Below, piece by piece: positions 18,499 through 26,783 of a DNA stretch of 40,292 bases. The translations under genes and the position numbers were made by a program. Positions within the stretch are counted from its first letter, which is position 1; the number at the start of each line of letters is the position of its first letter. The notes under the pieces were generated by a model, which saw only the letters and a list, made by a program, of their open reading frames with translations, was not told where the DNA came from and did not search any database. Origin of the DNA: Marinibacterium sp. (lineage in GTDB: Bacteria; Pseudomonadota; Alphaproteobacteria; Rhodobacterales; Rhodobacteraceae); assembly GCA_017643305.1 (NCBI GenBank), contig JAEPNQ010000031.1, positions 1-40,292 of the forward strand. The letters are read 5' to 3'.

Positions 18499-19161
18499 AT
18501 GCCCGTCCGATCCTTTTCCGGGGAGTTTGCCAGCATCGCCGAACCAAGCGACGGCGACAAGCTTTTTGCCCCATCAGCCGCCCGCAACATGTCGCCCCTA
18601 TGTGACCTGCTGGGGGAGTTTGCCCCGGACACCGGCCGCGCGTTGGAGATTGCCAGCGGCACCGGACAGCATGTGACAAGTTTCGCCGCCCATCTGCCGG
18701 GGCTCAGCTGGCAACCGACCGAGCCGGGGGCAGAGCGGCGTGCCAGCATCGATGCCCACGTGGTCGAAGCTGGGCTGGCCAATGTGCGCCCGGCCATCCA
18801 CCTTGACGCCACCGCGTCCGGATGGGGCGCGGCGCAGGGCGGGCAGGACCTTGTCTTTCTTAGCAACCTGCTGCATCTCATCTCCAGTACCGAAGCCTGG
18901 ACGCTGATCGACGAAGCCGCCGCCGCGCTGGCGCCCGGTGGTCGTTTCATCGTCTATGGCCCGTTCATGCGTGGTGGGGAACTGACCAGCGACGGGGACG
19001 TATCGTTCCACGAGGGTTTGCAGGCGCGCGACCCGGAAGTGGGCTACAAGGATGATTTCGACGTGATCGACCGCATGCAGGCAGCCGGACTGGACTTGGT
19101 CGCGGCGATCGAAATGCCTGCCAACAACCTCGCGCTCATCGCACAGGCTCCGGGCGGCTGA
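18499..19161 (+). CDS. DUF938-type SAM-dependent methyltransferase
   Basis: A 220 aa class I methyltransferase-like protein. The SAM-binding glycine loop is ALEIASGTGQHVTSFAAHLP, and PTEPGAERRASI follows at the second strand. The DLVFLSNLLHLIS stretch corresponds to motif IV, and LAPGGRFIVYGPFMRGGELTS is typical of the DUF938 family, whose substrate is not established. I chose the ATG at 18499 because the family N-terminus begins near SFSGEFASIAEPSDGDKLFAPSAARN; the frame continues upstream to 18361 but without family resemblance. The 222 bases before it, after the terminator, contain nothing I recognise. It lies 66 bases upstream of the oxygenase gene on the same strand, and the two may be co-transcribed. 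Confidence 0.85.
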   Translation: MPVRSFSGEFASIAEPSDGDKLFAPSAARNMSPLCDLLGEFAPDTGRALEIASGTGQHVTSFAAHLPGLSWQPTEPGAERRASIDAHVVEAGLANVRPAIHLDATASGWGAAQGGQDLVFLSNLLHLISSTEAWTLIDEAAAALAPGGRFIVYGPFMRGGELTSDGDVSFHEGLQARDPEVGYKDDFDVIDRMQAAGLDLVAAIEMPANNLALIAQAPGG

Positions 19162-19227
19162 ACCTCTTCCGCTCGCGCCAAGGATCGGGCAAACTCTGCC
19201 GGAAGACCGGGAACAGGAAAAACGGCG

Positions 19228-20007
19228 ATGCAGCTGACCGAGATTGTCGATACCGAAACCTACCCGCTGACCGACCCCAGCTTTGGTGCGGCCTGTAATG
19301 CCAAGCTGGATGCCGATGGTGTGCTGGTTTTGTCGGAATTCATCCGCCCTGCGGCCCTGATCGCGATGCAGGAAGAAAGCATCGCCGGACAGGACCGCGC
19401 CTATTTCTGCGCGCAGGATCATTCGGTATACCTGACCCCGCCAGACCCGGCGTTCCCCGCTGATCACCCGGCCAACCGTCAGGTCGTGTCCTCCAAGGGC
19501 TGTATCTGCGACGATGTTGTGGCGCAGGCCTCGCCCCTGCGCACGCTCTACGACGCGCCGGAGTTCCGCGGTTTCGTCAAGCGCGCGACGGGCGAAAGCG
19601 AGCTGCATCCCTATGCCGATCCGTTGTCTTCCATCAACATCCACTACGCCAATCGTGGGCAGGAACTTGGCTGGCATTTCGACAATTCTTCTTTCGCCAT
19701 CACCCTACTGATTCAGAAACCCGACGCCGGGGGGCGGTTTGAATACATCAAGGACCTGCGCGACGCTGATGCGGGTGACATGAACTATAACGGCGTGCGC
19801 GCCCTGCTGGATGGGGAAACCGCGCCCCAGGTGCTTAGTATGGACCCCGGCGCGCTGGTGCTGTTCCGGGGGCGCAATTCCATCCACCGGGTGTCGCCCA
19901 ACGAAAGCGACACCACGCGCATGCTGGCTGTGCTCGCCTATAACAATGCGCCGGGGGTTGAGCTGAGCGAAAATGCCAGGATGACGTTTTATGGACGGTT
20001 GAGCTGA
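19228..20007 (+). CDS. 2-oxoglutarate/Fe(II)-dependent oxygenase
   Basis: A 259 aa double-stranded beta-helix oxygenase. The iron ligands are visible as H150 and D152 in GWHFDNSSFAITLLIQ and H220 in FRGRNSIHRVSP; R231, eleven residues later (DTTRMLAVLAY), should bind 2-oxoglutarate. The layout recalls the family that includes free amino acid hydroxylases and the BesD-type halogenases, but the aspartate is kept here, so hydroxylation rather than halogenation is expected. The substrate is unknown. AGGA lies about eleven bases before the ATG. The stop is three bases before murB, so it probably shares a transcript with the cell wall genes, although that position is normally taken by another division-cluster gene. 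Confidence 0.88.
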   Translation: MQLTEIVDTETYPLTDPSFGAACNAKLDADGVLVLSEFIRPAALIAMQEESIAGQDRAYFCAQDHSVYLTPPDPAFPADHPANRQVVSSKGCICDDVVAQASPLRTLYDAPEFRGFVKRATGESELHPYADPLSSINIHYANRGQELGWHFDNSSFAITLLIQKPDAGGRFEYIKDLRDADAGDMNYNGVRALLDGETAPQVLSMDPGALVLFRGRNSIHRVSPNESDTTRMLAVLAYNNAPGVELSENARMTFYGRLS

Positions 20008-20010
20008 GCC

Positions 20011-20940
20011 ATGACCGATCTCCCCACCCCCCGTGGCAAGCTCACTCCCATGCGGGCCCTGTCCGACCTCACCTGGCTCCGGGTCGGTGGCCCGGCGGAC
20101 TGGCTGTTTCAGCCCGAAGATGAGGCTGATCTCGCTGACTTCCTGCGCGACCTGCCTGGTAACGTCGATGTTTTCCCCATGGGTGTCGGCTCCAACCTTA
20201 TTGTGCGCGACGGCGGGCTGCGGGCGGTGGTGATCCGGCTGGGGCGCGGGTTCAACCAGATCGAAATCAACGGCACCTCCGTCACCGCTGGAGCCGCTGC
20301 GCTGGATGCCCATGTCGCGCGCAAGGCCGCCGCTGAAGGGTTGGACCTTACATTCTTGCGCACCATCCCCGGCTCCATAGGTGGGGCGGTGCGGATGAAT
20401 GCGGGCTGCTACGGCAGTTATACGGCCGGTCATTTCCAATCCGCCCGTGCCGTGCTGCGCACTGGTGAGGTCGTCACGTTTACTGCGCAGGACCTGAACT
20501 TTTGCTATCGCCAGACCGACATTCCCGAAGGCGCGGTGCTGACGCAGGCCACGTTCGAGGCCCCCAAGGGCGATCCCGACGAACTCCACCAGCGCATGCA
20601 AGCCCAGCTTGCCAAACGCGACGCGACCCAGCCCACCAAGGACCGCTCCGCCGGGTCCACCTTCCGCAATCCGGCCGGGTTTTCCTCCACCGGGCGGACC
20701 GATGACGTGCACGACCTGAAGGCGTGGAAGGTCATCGACGACGCGGGCATGCGCGGCGCACGTATTGGTGGCGCGCAGATGAGCGAAAAGCATTCTAATT
20801 TCTTGATCAACACCGGCACCGCGACGGCAGCTGATCTAGAGTGCTTAGGCGAAGAAGTAAGAAAAAAGGTTTACGATTCCAGCGGGATCACGCTAGAGTG
20901 GGAAATCATGCGCATCGGTGAACCGGTGCCAGATAAATAA
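20011..20940 (+). CDS. murB: UDP-N-acetylenolpyruvoylglucosamine reductase
   Basis: MurB reduces UDP-GlcNAc-enolpyruvate to UDP-MurNAc with NADPH and FAD, the second committed step of peptidoglycan precursor synthesis. The 309 aa protein has the FAD-binding stretches [23 protein letters not shown] and [18 protein letters not shown]. It also has the catalytic-region motif [10 protein letters not shown] with the proton-donor serine, and [20 protein letters not shown] followed by the C-terminal glutamate region ([13 protein letters not shown]). This is the type II MurB of alphaproteobacteria. It starts three bases after the oxygenase stop. In relatives murC usually lies directly upstream; here murC and murG are not in the window on this side. 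Confidence 0.95.
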   Translation: MTDLPTPRGKLTPMRALSDLTWLRVGGPADWLFQPEDEADLADFLRDLPGNVDVFPMGVGSNLIVRDGGLRAVVIRLGRGFNQIEINGTSVTAGAAALDAHVARKAAAEGLDLTFLRTIPGSIGGAVRMNAGCYGSYTAGHFQSARAVLRTGEVVTFTAQDLNFCYRQTDIPEGAVLTQATFEAPKGDPDELHQRMQAQLAKRDATQPTKDRSAGSTFRNPAGFSSTGRTDDVHDLKAWKVIDDAGMRGARIGGAQMSEKHSNFLINTGTATAADLECLGEEVRKKVYDSSGITLEWEIMRIGEPVPDK

Positions 20941-21032
20941 GCTGGAACCGGCGCTGAGACAGGCATAAAAACACAGCTCCGGTACCTAAGGTAAATGCGG
21001 GTCGTAAACGGCCCCGAACGATTGAGGCAGTG

Positions 21033-21953
21033 GTGGAGCAATCGGGTGAAAACCTCCCGAATGTTGTGATGTTGGTGGGCGGTCTCTCGGCAGAGCGAGA
21101 GGTCTCTCTCAGCTCAGGAGTGGAATGCGCCAGGGCGCTGCGCGGCGAAGGGTTCGAAGTGATCGAACTCGATGCCGGCCCCGACCTGGCCGATAGGCTG
21201 ACCGACCTGAAACCGGATGTCGTCTTCAACGCGCTGCATGGTCGCTGGGGCGAAGATGGCTGCGTGCAGGGCCTGTTAGAATGGCTGGGCATCCCCTATA
21301 CGCATTCCGGCGTTCTGGCCTCCGCCCTTGCCATGGACAAACAGCGCAGCAAGGCGGCCTATGCCGCTGCTGGTCTGCCGGTGGTAGAAAGCGTGATCCG
21401 CTGCAAGGCCGAGATTGAAGCCGCCCACGTACTGGCCCCACCCTATGTAGTGAAACCCAACAACGAAGGCTCCTCCGTCGGGGTCTATATCGTGCAGAAG
21501 AGCGCGAATGCGCCGCCGTCGCTGGACGAAGCAATGCCCGAACACCTTATGGTGGAAACCTATGTACCGGGGCGGGAGCTGACGGTCACGGTCATGGGCG
21601 ACAAACCCCTTACGGTAACCGAAATCCATACCGATGGCTGGTATGACTACCACGCCAAATACGCGCCAGGCGGTTCCTATCACACCGTGCCCGCCGATGT
21701 GCCGGGAGAAATTTTTGAGGCCTGCATGACTCACGCGCTGACTGCGCACCAGACGCTGGGCTGCCGTAGCATAAGCCGTACGGACTTCCGCTGGGATGAC
21801 TTGCATGGTCTGGCCGGGCTCTACCTGCTGGAAACCAACACCCAGCCGGGCATGACGCCCACTTCGCTGTCACCCGAACAAGGCGAAGCGGTAGGGATCA
21901 GTTTTTCCGCCCTTTGCCGCTGGCTGGTGGAGGACGCGTCATGCAACCGGTGA
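21033..21953 (+). CDS. ddl: D-alanine--D-alanine ligase
   Basis: Ddl joins two D-alanines with ATP for peptidoglycan precursors. The protein is about 306 aa. It shows VVMLVGGLSAEREVSLSSG at the N-terminus, DVVFNALHGRWGEDGCVQGLLEWLGIPYTHSG, the ATP-grasp loop VVKPNNEGSSVGVYIV and the metal/D-Ala site LLETNTQPGMTPTSL. There is no ATG at the right place; GTG codons occur at 21030 and 21033. I prefer 21033 because GAGG (21024-21027) is then five bases away. A serine replaces the usual glycine in GCRSISRTDFRWDD, which is conservative. It overlaps ftsQ by 13 bases. The 92-base gap after murB holds no clear signal. Confidence 0.93.
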   Translation: MEQSGENLPNVVMLVGGLSAEREVSLSSGVECARALRGEGFEVIELDAGPDLADRLTDLKPDVVFNALHGRWGEDGCVQGLLEWLGIPYTHSGVLASALAMDKQRSKAAYAAAGLPVVESVIRCKAEIEAAHVLAPPYVVKPNNEGSSVGVYIVQKSANAPPSLDEAMPEHLMVETYVPGRELTVTVMGDKPLTVTEIHTDGWYDYHAKYAPGGSYHTVPADVPGEIFEACMTHALTAHQTLGCRSISRTDFRWDDLHGLAGLYLLETNTQPGMTPTSLSPEQGEAVGISFSALCRWLVEDASCNR

Positions 21954-22810
21954 CGGCCACCCGCGACCCCGCCCCTTCAAGGCTGAGCTATCGCATGCAG
22001 CGCTGGATGTTGACGCCGGGCATCCGGCTGGCTCTGCGCATCGGCGTCCCCTTTGCGCTGGTCTTTTCGGTCAGCAGCGCGTTTCTGGCCAGCGAAGAAC
22101 GGCGCGACGCCTTGAACCTCTTTGTTGCCGAAATCCGCACCAGCATTCAGGAGCGGCCGGAATTCATGGTTGACCTCATGGCCATTGACGGCGCCAGCGA
22201 AAGCGTCGCGGCAGACATTCGCGAAGTCGTTCCAATCGACTTTCCCATCAGTTCCTTCGATCTTAGCCTTCAACAGATCCGCGATGTGATCGTCGGGCTG
22301 GACCCGGTGCGCGAAGCGACCGTGCGCATCCGCCCGGGCGGAGTGATGGAGGTGCAGGTCGTCGAACGTGTACCAGCGGTGGTCTGGCGCGACTACGAAG
22401 GCGTGACCATTCTGGACGACACCGGCGCGCATATAGCTGAATTACCCAGCCGCAAGGTGCGCGCGGACCTGCCCTTGATCGTGGGCGAAAGGGCCGATCT
22501 GCACGTCGCCGAAGCGATGGAACTGTTTCAAGCCGCGCGCCCGCTTGAGGACCGCCTGCGTGGCCTGGCACGTATCGGCGAACGGCGTTGGGATCTCGTG
22601 CTGGACCGCAACCAGCGGATCTTGTTGCCCGAATACAAGCCGGTTCAGGCCCTGCGGCGGGTAATCGCGCTGAACCAGGTGCAGGACCTTCTCGACCGCG
22701 ACGTCGCGGTCATCGACATGCGGATCGGCGAACGCCCGACAATCCGAATGACATCGCACGCCGTCGAAGAATGGCGGCGTATAAGGCAGCTGAATGATGG
22801 CGGAAACTGA
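21941..22810 (+). CDS. ftsQ: Cell division protein FtsQ
   Basis: FtsQ is a bitopic inner-membrane protein that links the cytoplasmic ring proteins to FtsB/FtsL and septal wall synthesis. The 289 aa product has a cytoplasmic tail of about 35 residues and one membrane segment (about residues 38-57, IGVPFALVFSVSSAFLASEE). The POTRA domain follows (MAIDGASESVAADIREVVPI...FPISSFDLSLQQIRDVIVGLDPVREATVRIRPGGVMEVQVVERVPAVVWRD), and then the beta domain. I chose the ATG at 21941 because GGAGG lies seven bases upstream and MQPVTATRDP is a sensible start; this gives a 13-base overlap with ddl. ftsA follows four bases after the stop. Confidence 0.93.
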   Translation: MQPVTATRDPAPSRLSYRMQRWMLTPGIRLALRIGVPFALVFSVSSAFLASEERRDALNLFVAEIRTSIQERPEFMVDLMAIDGASESVAADIREVVPIDFPISSFDLSLQQIRDVIVGLDPVREATVRIRPGGVMEVQVVERVPAVVWRDYEGVTILDDTGAHIAELPSRKVRADLPLIVGERADLHVAEAMELFQAARPLEDRLRGLARIGERRWDLVLDRNQRILLPEYKPVQALRRVIALNQVQDLLDRDVAVIDMRIGERPTIRMTSHAVEEWRRIRQLNDGGN

Positions 22811-22814
22811 TTAA

Positions 22815-24149
22815 ATGACCGAGCTTTACGAAACCCAACGGGCCATGCGCCAGATGCGGCAACAGGCAATGCAGCGCGGCGTGATTGCCATTCTGGACGT
22901 GGGATCGTCCAAGATCGCCTGCCTGGTTCTGCGCTTCGACGGTACGTCGCGGCTCAGCGATGACAACTCCATTGGGTCGCTGGCAGGCCAGTCTGGGTTT
23001 CGGGTGATTGGCGCGGCGACCACACGGTCGCGCGGCGTGCAGTTCGGCGAGGTTACCTCGATGCAGGAAACCGAACGTGCGATACGCACTGCGCTGCAGG
23101 CGGCCCAGAAGATGGCCGACATCCGCGTCGACCACGTGATTGCCTCTTTCTCCGGAGCCAGCCCCCGGTCCTACGGTCTGGACGCGCAGGTGGAACTCGA
23201 AGGCCAGGTGGTCACTGAAAACGAAGTTGCTCGCGTGCTGGCCGCCTGTGATGTGCCTGAATACGGAGCAGGGCGCGATGTGCTGCACGCCCAGCCGGTG
23301 AACTTCACGCTCGACAACCGGTCGGGCCTGATCGACCCGCGTGGTCAGCTGGGACAAAACCTCAGCGTGGACATGCATATGCTCACAGTCGATGGCCATG
23401 CGATCCAGAACCTTGTCCGCTGCATCAAACGCTGCGACCTCGAGCTCGCCGGGATCGCATCTTCGGCATACGTGTCTGGCATTTCTGCGCTGGTGGAAGA
23501 CGAACAGGAACTGGGCGCAGCCTGTGTTGATCTTGGCGGCGGCGCGACCAGCGTGTCGGTCTTCATGAAAAAACACATAATCTATGCCGACAGCGTGCGC
23601 ATGGGCGGTGATCACGTGACCTCGGATATCTCCATGGGTCTGGGAATTCCGGCCGCCAATGCCGAACGGATCAAGACGTTCTACGGCGGCGTGCACGCAA
23701 CCGGCATGGACGACCGAGAAGTCATTGAAATCGGCGGCGATACGGGTGACTGGGAACATGATCGCCGTACCGTCAGCCGGGCCGAACTGATCGGCATAAT
23801 GCGTCCGCGCGTCGAAGAGATCCTGGAAGAAGTGCGCGCGCGGCTCGACGCCGCCGGGTTCGATTACATGCCGTCCCAGCAGATCGTGCTGACCGGCGGC
23901 GGCAGCCAGATTCCGGGATTGGACGGACTGGCGAGCCGGATCCTAGGCCAACAGGTACGCCTGGGCCGCCCGCTGCGTGTGCATGGCCTGCCGCAGGCTG
24001 CGACAGGTCCCGGCTTTTCCTCGGTTGTCGGGCTCAGCCTCTTTGCCGCGCATCCGCAGGACGAATGGTGGGATTTCGACGTGCCGGTCGAAAGCTACCC
24101 GGCCAAGTCACTCAAACGCGCGGTCAAATGGTTCCGCGACAATTGGTAA
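22815..24149 (+). CDS. ftsA: Cell division protein FtsA
   Basis: FtsA is an actin-like ATPase that ties FtsZ filaments to the membrane and recruits later division proteins. The 444 aa protein has the phosphate-1 loop VIAILDVGSSKIACLVLRF near residues 23-41, the FtsA-specific 1C domain (FGEVTSMQETERAIRTALQAAQKMADIRVDHV), the second phosphate loop AACVDLGGGATSVSVFMKK and the adenosine motif QIVLTGGGSQIPGLDGLASRI. The C-terminus (SLKRAVKWFRDNW) is a typical amphipathic membrane-targeting helix. It starts four bases after ftsQ, and the next gene starts one base after its stop, so all are on one transcript. Confidence 0.96.
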   Translation: MTELYETQRAMRQMRQQAMQRGVIAILDVGSSKIACLVLRFDGTSRLSDDNSIGSLAGQSGFRVIGAATTRSRGVQFGEVTSMQETERAIRTALQAAQKMADIRVDHVIASFSGASPRSYGLDAQVELEGQVVTENEVARVLAACDVPEYGAGRDVLHAQPVNFTLDNRSGLIDPRGQLGQNLSVDMHMLTVDGHAIQNLVRCIKRCDLELAGIASSAYVSGISALVEDEQELGAACVDLGGGATSVSVFMKKHIIYADSVRMGGDHVTSDISMGLGIPAANAERIKTFYGGVHATGMDDREVIEIGGDTGDWEHDRRTVSRAELIGIMRPRVEEILEEVRARLDAAGFDYMPSQQIVLTGGGSQIPGLDGLASRILGQQVRLGRPLRVHGLPQAATGPGFSSVVGLSLFAAHPQDEWWDFDVPVESYPAKSLKRAVKWFRDNW

Positions 24150-24150
24150 G

Positions 24151-24561
24151 ATGCTCCGGGCATCGCTTCTGACGGCTCTGTTGGCCATCACAGGCTGGCA
24201 GGCCGATGCGCAGACGCGCATGGCGCCCGATGATTTTCTCGATATTGCCGTGGGTCACACGCTGACGTTCCAGCATATCGCGTCTGGCAAAATTGTTGGG
24301 ACCGAACAGTTCATCAATCGCACCCTGAACGTCTGGAAACAGTCGGGCCGGACGTGCATCTACGGCAAGATCACAATCGACGAAGGCAAGATCTGCTTCG
24401 ACTATGAAAGCCTCGATCATCCGCCCCCCAATTGCTGGTGGGTATTTCAGGACAATGACAAATTCTATGTTCGCAAGGCCGAAGGTATGGGTGGTGAAAT
24501 CCAGGAAATCATCAACATGTCCACCGCAAGGGTAGATTGCCCGCAGGCCCCGATCAGCTGA
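24151..24561 (+). CDS. Small exported protein of unknown function between ftsA and ftsZ
   Basis: A 136 aa protein starting at ATG 24151, one base after the ftsA stop. Residues 1-20 form a signal peptide (MLRASLLTALLAITGWQADA before QTRMAPDDFL), so it should reach the periplasm. The mature part is rich in aromatic residues and has four cysteines (CIYGKIT, ICFDYE, NCWWVFQ and the C-terminal DCPQAP), which could pair as two disulfides. The pattern of TLTFQHIASGKIVGTEQF and CIYGKITIDEGKICFDYE resembles small exported beta-rich domains, but I cannot name a family. Tight linkage to ftsA means it is made with division proteins; whether it acts in division is unknown. Confidence 0.75.
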   Translation: MLRASLLTALLAITGWQADAQTRMAPDDFLDIAVGHTLTFQHIASGKIVGTEQFINRTLNVWKQSGRTCIYGKITIDEGKICFDYESLDHPPPNCWWVFQDNDKFYVRKAEGMGGEIQEIINMSTARVDCPQAPIS

Positions 24562-24959
24562 AAGATCCCCGCATCGCCGAGATTGCCGCGTGACAGGCCG
24601 GCACCAGTTTGTTAGGGTTCACGCAAGAACCGCCGGAAAAACTTGGTGGCACCAAAGGGTCGGGCAGGCCCCAAACAACCGGAATTCCAATGGCGCGGGA
24701 TGCCCCGCGCACTGGTATTGATATGAACCGGGCCTCGGGCTCCGGGAAAACCCTGTGTTGTGTACGTTGTCTGGAAATCCGCAAGATCTCGGTCAGTCGG
24801 CAAAATACCGCGGAAAATCGCTGAATTTTCCCCATATTTCGTGGTATTTCCGTGTTTTTAGGGTGACGATCCCCTTTCCAATCGGTTAATCTGAACCGGC
24901 TAAACCAAGAAACGCGCGCCAAAGGCGGGCAACACAGGCAGAAAGCAGGCGGAGATATT
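24562..24959 (+). promoter_or_regulatory. 398-bp structured leader upstream of ftsZ
   Basis: No gene is convincing here. Two hairpins lie at 24616-24631 (GGTTC-ACGCAA-GAACC) and 24693-24710 (GCGCGGG-ATGC-CCCGCGC, perfect). An AT-rich nested dyad follows: AAATACC at 24803-24809 pairs with GGTATTT at 24843-24849, and inside it GGAAAAT at 24812-24818 pairs with ATTTTCC at 24825-24831. The ribosome-binding site GGAG is at 24951-24954. This should be the ftsZ promoter region, with room for a long 5' leader and for cell-cycle regulators. I could not assign a -35/-10 pair or a clear CtrA site. Confidence 0.5.
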
Positions 24960-26576
24960 ATGACGTTGAACCTTTCGATGCCCGGTCATGAAGATCTGAA
25001 ACCCCGTATCACGGTGTTCGGCGTGGGCGGTGCGGGCGGCAATGCTGTCAACAACATGATCGACAAACAGCTCGACGGGGTCGAATTTGTCGTGGCGAAC
25101 ACTGATGCACAGGCACTGGCGCAGTCGAACGCGACCAGCCGGGTCCAGATGGGCATCAAGGTCACAGAAGGTTTGGGCGCAGGTGCCCGCGCCAGCGTCG
25201 GTGCCGCCGCCGCCGAAGAAAGCATCGAACAGATCGTCGACCACCTGGCGGGTGCGCACATGTGCTTCATCACCGCAGGTATGGGCGGCGGCACCGGGAC
25301 CGGGGCCGCGCCGATCATCGCGCAGGCGGCCCGCGAACTGGGCGTTCTGACTGTGGGCGTTGTGACCAAGCCGTTCCAGTTCGAAGGCGGCAAGCGGATG
25401 CGTCAGGCCGAAGAAGGCGTTGATGCGCTGCAAAAGGTAGTCGACACGCTGATCATCATCCCCAACCAGAACCTGTTCCGGCTGGCCAATGAAAAGACCA
25501 CCTTCACCGAAGCCTTCTCCATGGCCGACGACGTGCTCTACCAGGGCGTCAAAGGCGTGACCGATCTGATGGTCCGGCCCGGCCTGATCAATCTCGACTT
25601 TGCCGATGTGCGCGCCGTGATGGACGAAATGGGCAAGGCGATGATGGGCACGGGCGAGGCCGAAGGCGAAGACCGCGCCATTCAGGCCGCTGAAAAGGCC
25701 ATTGCCAACCCGCTGCTGGATGAAATCTCACTGCGCGGCGCCAAAGGCGTGCTGATCAACATCACTGGCAGCCACGACCTGACCCTGTTCGAACTGGATG
25801 AAGCCGCCAACCGCATCCGCGAAGAGGTGGATCCAGACGCAAACATCATCGTTGGCTCCACGCTGGACACCGACATGGAGGGAACAATGCGTGTCAGCGT
25901 TGTGGCTACCGGTATCGACGCATCGGAAATCCAAAACGATATTCCGCTGCCGCGCCGCTCCATGGCTGCGCCTCTGAAAACCAAATTGTCTGTCGAAGAG
26001 GTCCGCCACAGTGACCCGCTGCCGCTGGAGCAGCCAATCGTGGCCGCAACCGACGCAGCTGCCGCTGTCGAAGACGAACCAGGTCTCTTTGACGTCGAAC
26101 GCACGGCGGCCGCGGATCTGGCCGAAGACCTGTTTGATGACCCGCAGCCGGTCGTCTCCGAAGACGATGATGGTCTGCCGCCCCCGGCCTACCAGCCTGA
26201 AATCCCGGCCTTTGAGCCGCGTGCCGAAACGCTGGAAGCCAGCCCCGAACAATTAGTGGCGCCGACCAAGCCCGCAGCCGGCACCGTGTCTGACGAAACC
26301 ATGGCGCGCCTTCGCAAAGCGGTCGAAAAATCGGCCCCTGAAGCGGCAGCTCCGGCGACTGGCGAACATCAGCCGGAACAGTCCCGTTTTGGTCGTCTGA
26401 TCACGCGCATGACTGGCCATGCAACTGACACACCGGGCGAATCGGTGGCCCCTGCAGCGCCACGTACGCAGCCAACGATGTACAATGCTGACGCTGGATC
26501 AGCTGCGCAAAAGCTGGAAGAAGGCGAACAGGATCGCATCGAAATCCCGGCATTCCTACGCCGTCAGGCCAACTAA
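24960..26576 (+). CDS. ftsZ: Cell division protein FtsZ
   Basis: FtsZ is the tubulin-like GTPase that forms the division ring. The 538 aa protein has the N-terminal nucleotide-binding domain ([18 protein letters not shown], residues 17-34). The tubulin signature GGGTGTGA is at 109-116, and the T7 loop NLDFADV at 211-217 completes the active site of the next subunit. After about residue 325 comes a linker of about 200 residues rich in A, E, D and P, long as in other alphaproteobacteria. The protein ends with the conserved peptide EIPAFLRRQ that binds FtsA and other partners. The ATG at 24960 has GGAG five bases upstream. A strong terminator follows, so ftsZ ends its transcription unit. Confidence 0.97.
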   Translation: MTLNLSMPGHEDLKPRITVFGVGGAGGNAVNNMIDKQLDGVEFVVANTDAQALAQSNATSRVQMGIKVTEGLGAGARASVGAAAAEESIEQIVDHLAGAHMCFITAGMGGGTGTGAAPIIAQAARELGVLTVGVVTKPFQFEGGKRMRQAEEGVDALQKVVDTLIIIPNQNLFRLANEKTTFTEAFSMADDVLYQGVKGVTDLMVRPGLINLDFADVRAVMDEMGKAMMGTGEAEGEDRAIQAAEKAIANPLLDEISLRGAKGVLINITGSHDLTLFELDEAANRIREEVDPDANIIVGSTLDTDMEGTMRVSVVATGIDASEIQNDIPLPRRSMAAPLKTKLSVEEVRHSDPLPLEQPIVAATDAAAAVEDEPGLFDVERTAAADLAEDLFDDPQPVVSEDDDGLPPPAYQPEIPAFEPRAETLEASPEQLVAPTKPAAGTVSDETMARLRKAVEKSAPEAAAPATGEHQPEQSRFGRLITRMTGHATDTPGESVAPAAPRTQPTMYNADAGSAAQKLEEGEQDRIEIPAFLRRQAN

Positions 26577-26596
26577 GCTTCACAAAGCAACTGTAC

Positions 26597-26632
26597 AAAG
26601 GGCCACCCAAGGGTGGCCCTTTTTTGTTTTTT
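26597..26632 (+). terminator. Rho-independent terminator after ftsZ
   Basis: A near-perfect stem of AAGGGCCACCC (26598-26608) and GGGTGGCCCTT (26611-26621) with a tiny loop, followed by a T-rich run to 26632. It begins about 20 bases after the ftsZ stop and should insulate lpxC from the division operon. Confidence 0.95.
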
Positions 26633-26783
26633 AGCAGGGGTTTAAGGTCACGTGAGCAGGGTCATGCCGAATTGTTACGAACATGTTTCAGTTGGTTAGA
26701 ATCTTTGAGTTGTGACTCTCGCCTGCTCCGCTTACGCCCTATGGCATGAAACCCCGCATGGGGTGCTGCTGCCAGAGGACAAT

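Noticed and set aside
18598-19677. Open frame (359 codons) on the minus strand
   Set aside because: Antisense to the methyltransferase and oxygenase genes, both of which have clear motifs.
22710-23759. Long open frame (349 codons) on the minus strand
   Set aside because: Antisense shadow of ftsQ and ftsA.
24554-24922. 122-codon frame on the minus strand in the ftsZ leader
   Set aside because: No motif and arginine/proline-rich; lies over hairpins and the nested dyad.
26699-26719. Two GANTC sites (CcrM methylation) before lpxC, and one before bamD
   Set aside because: The frequency is about what chance predicts at this base composition, so no cell-cycle claim is made.
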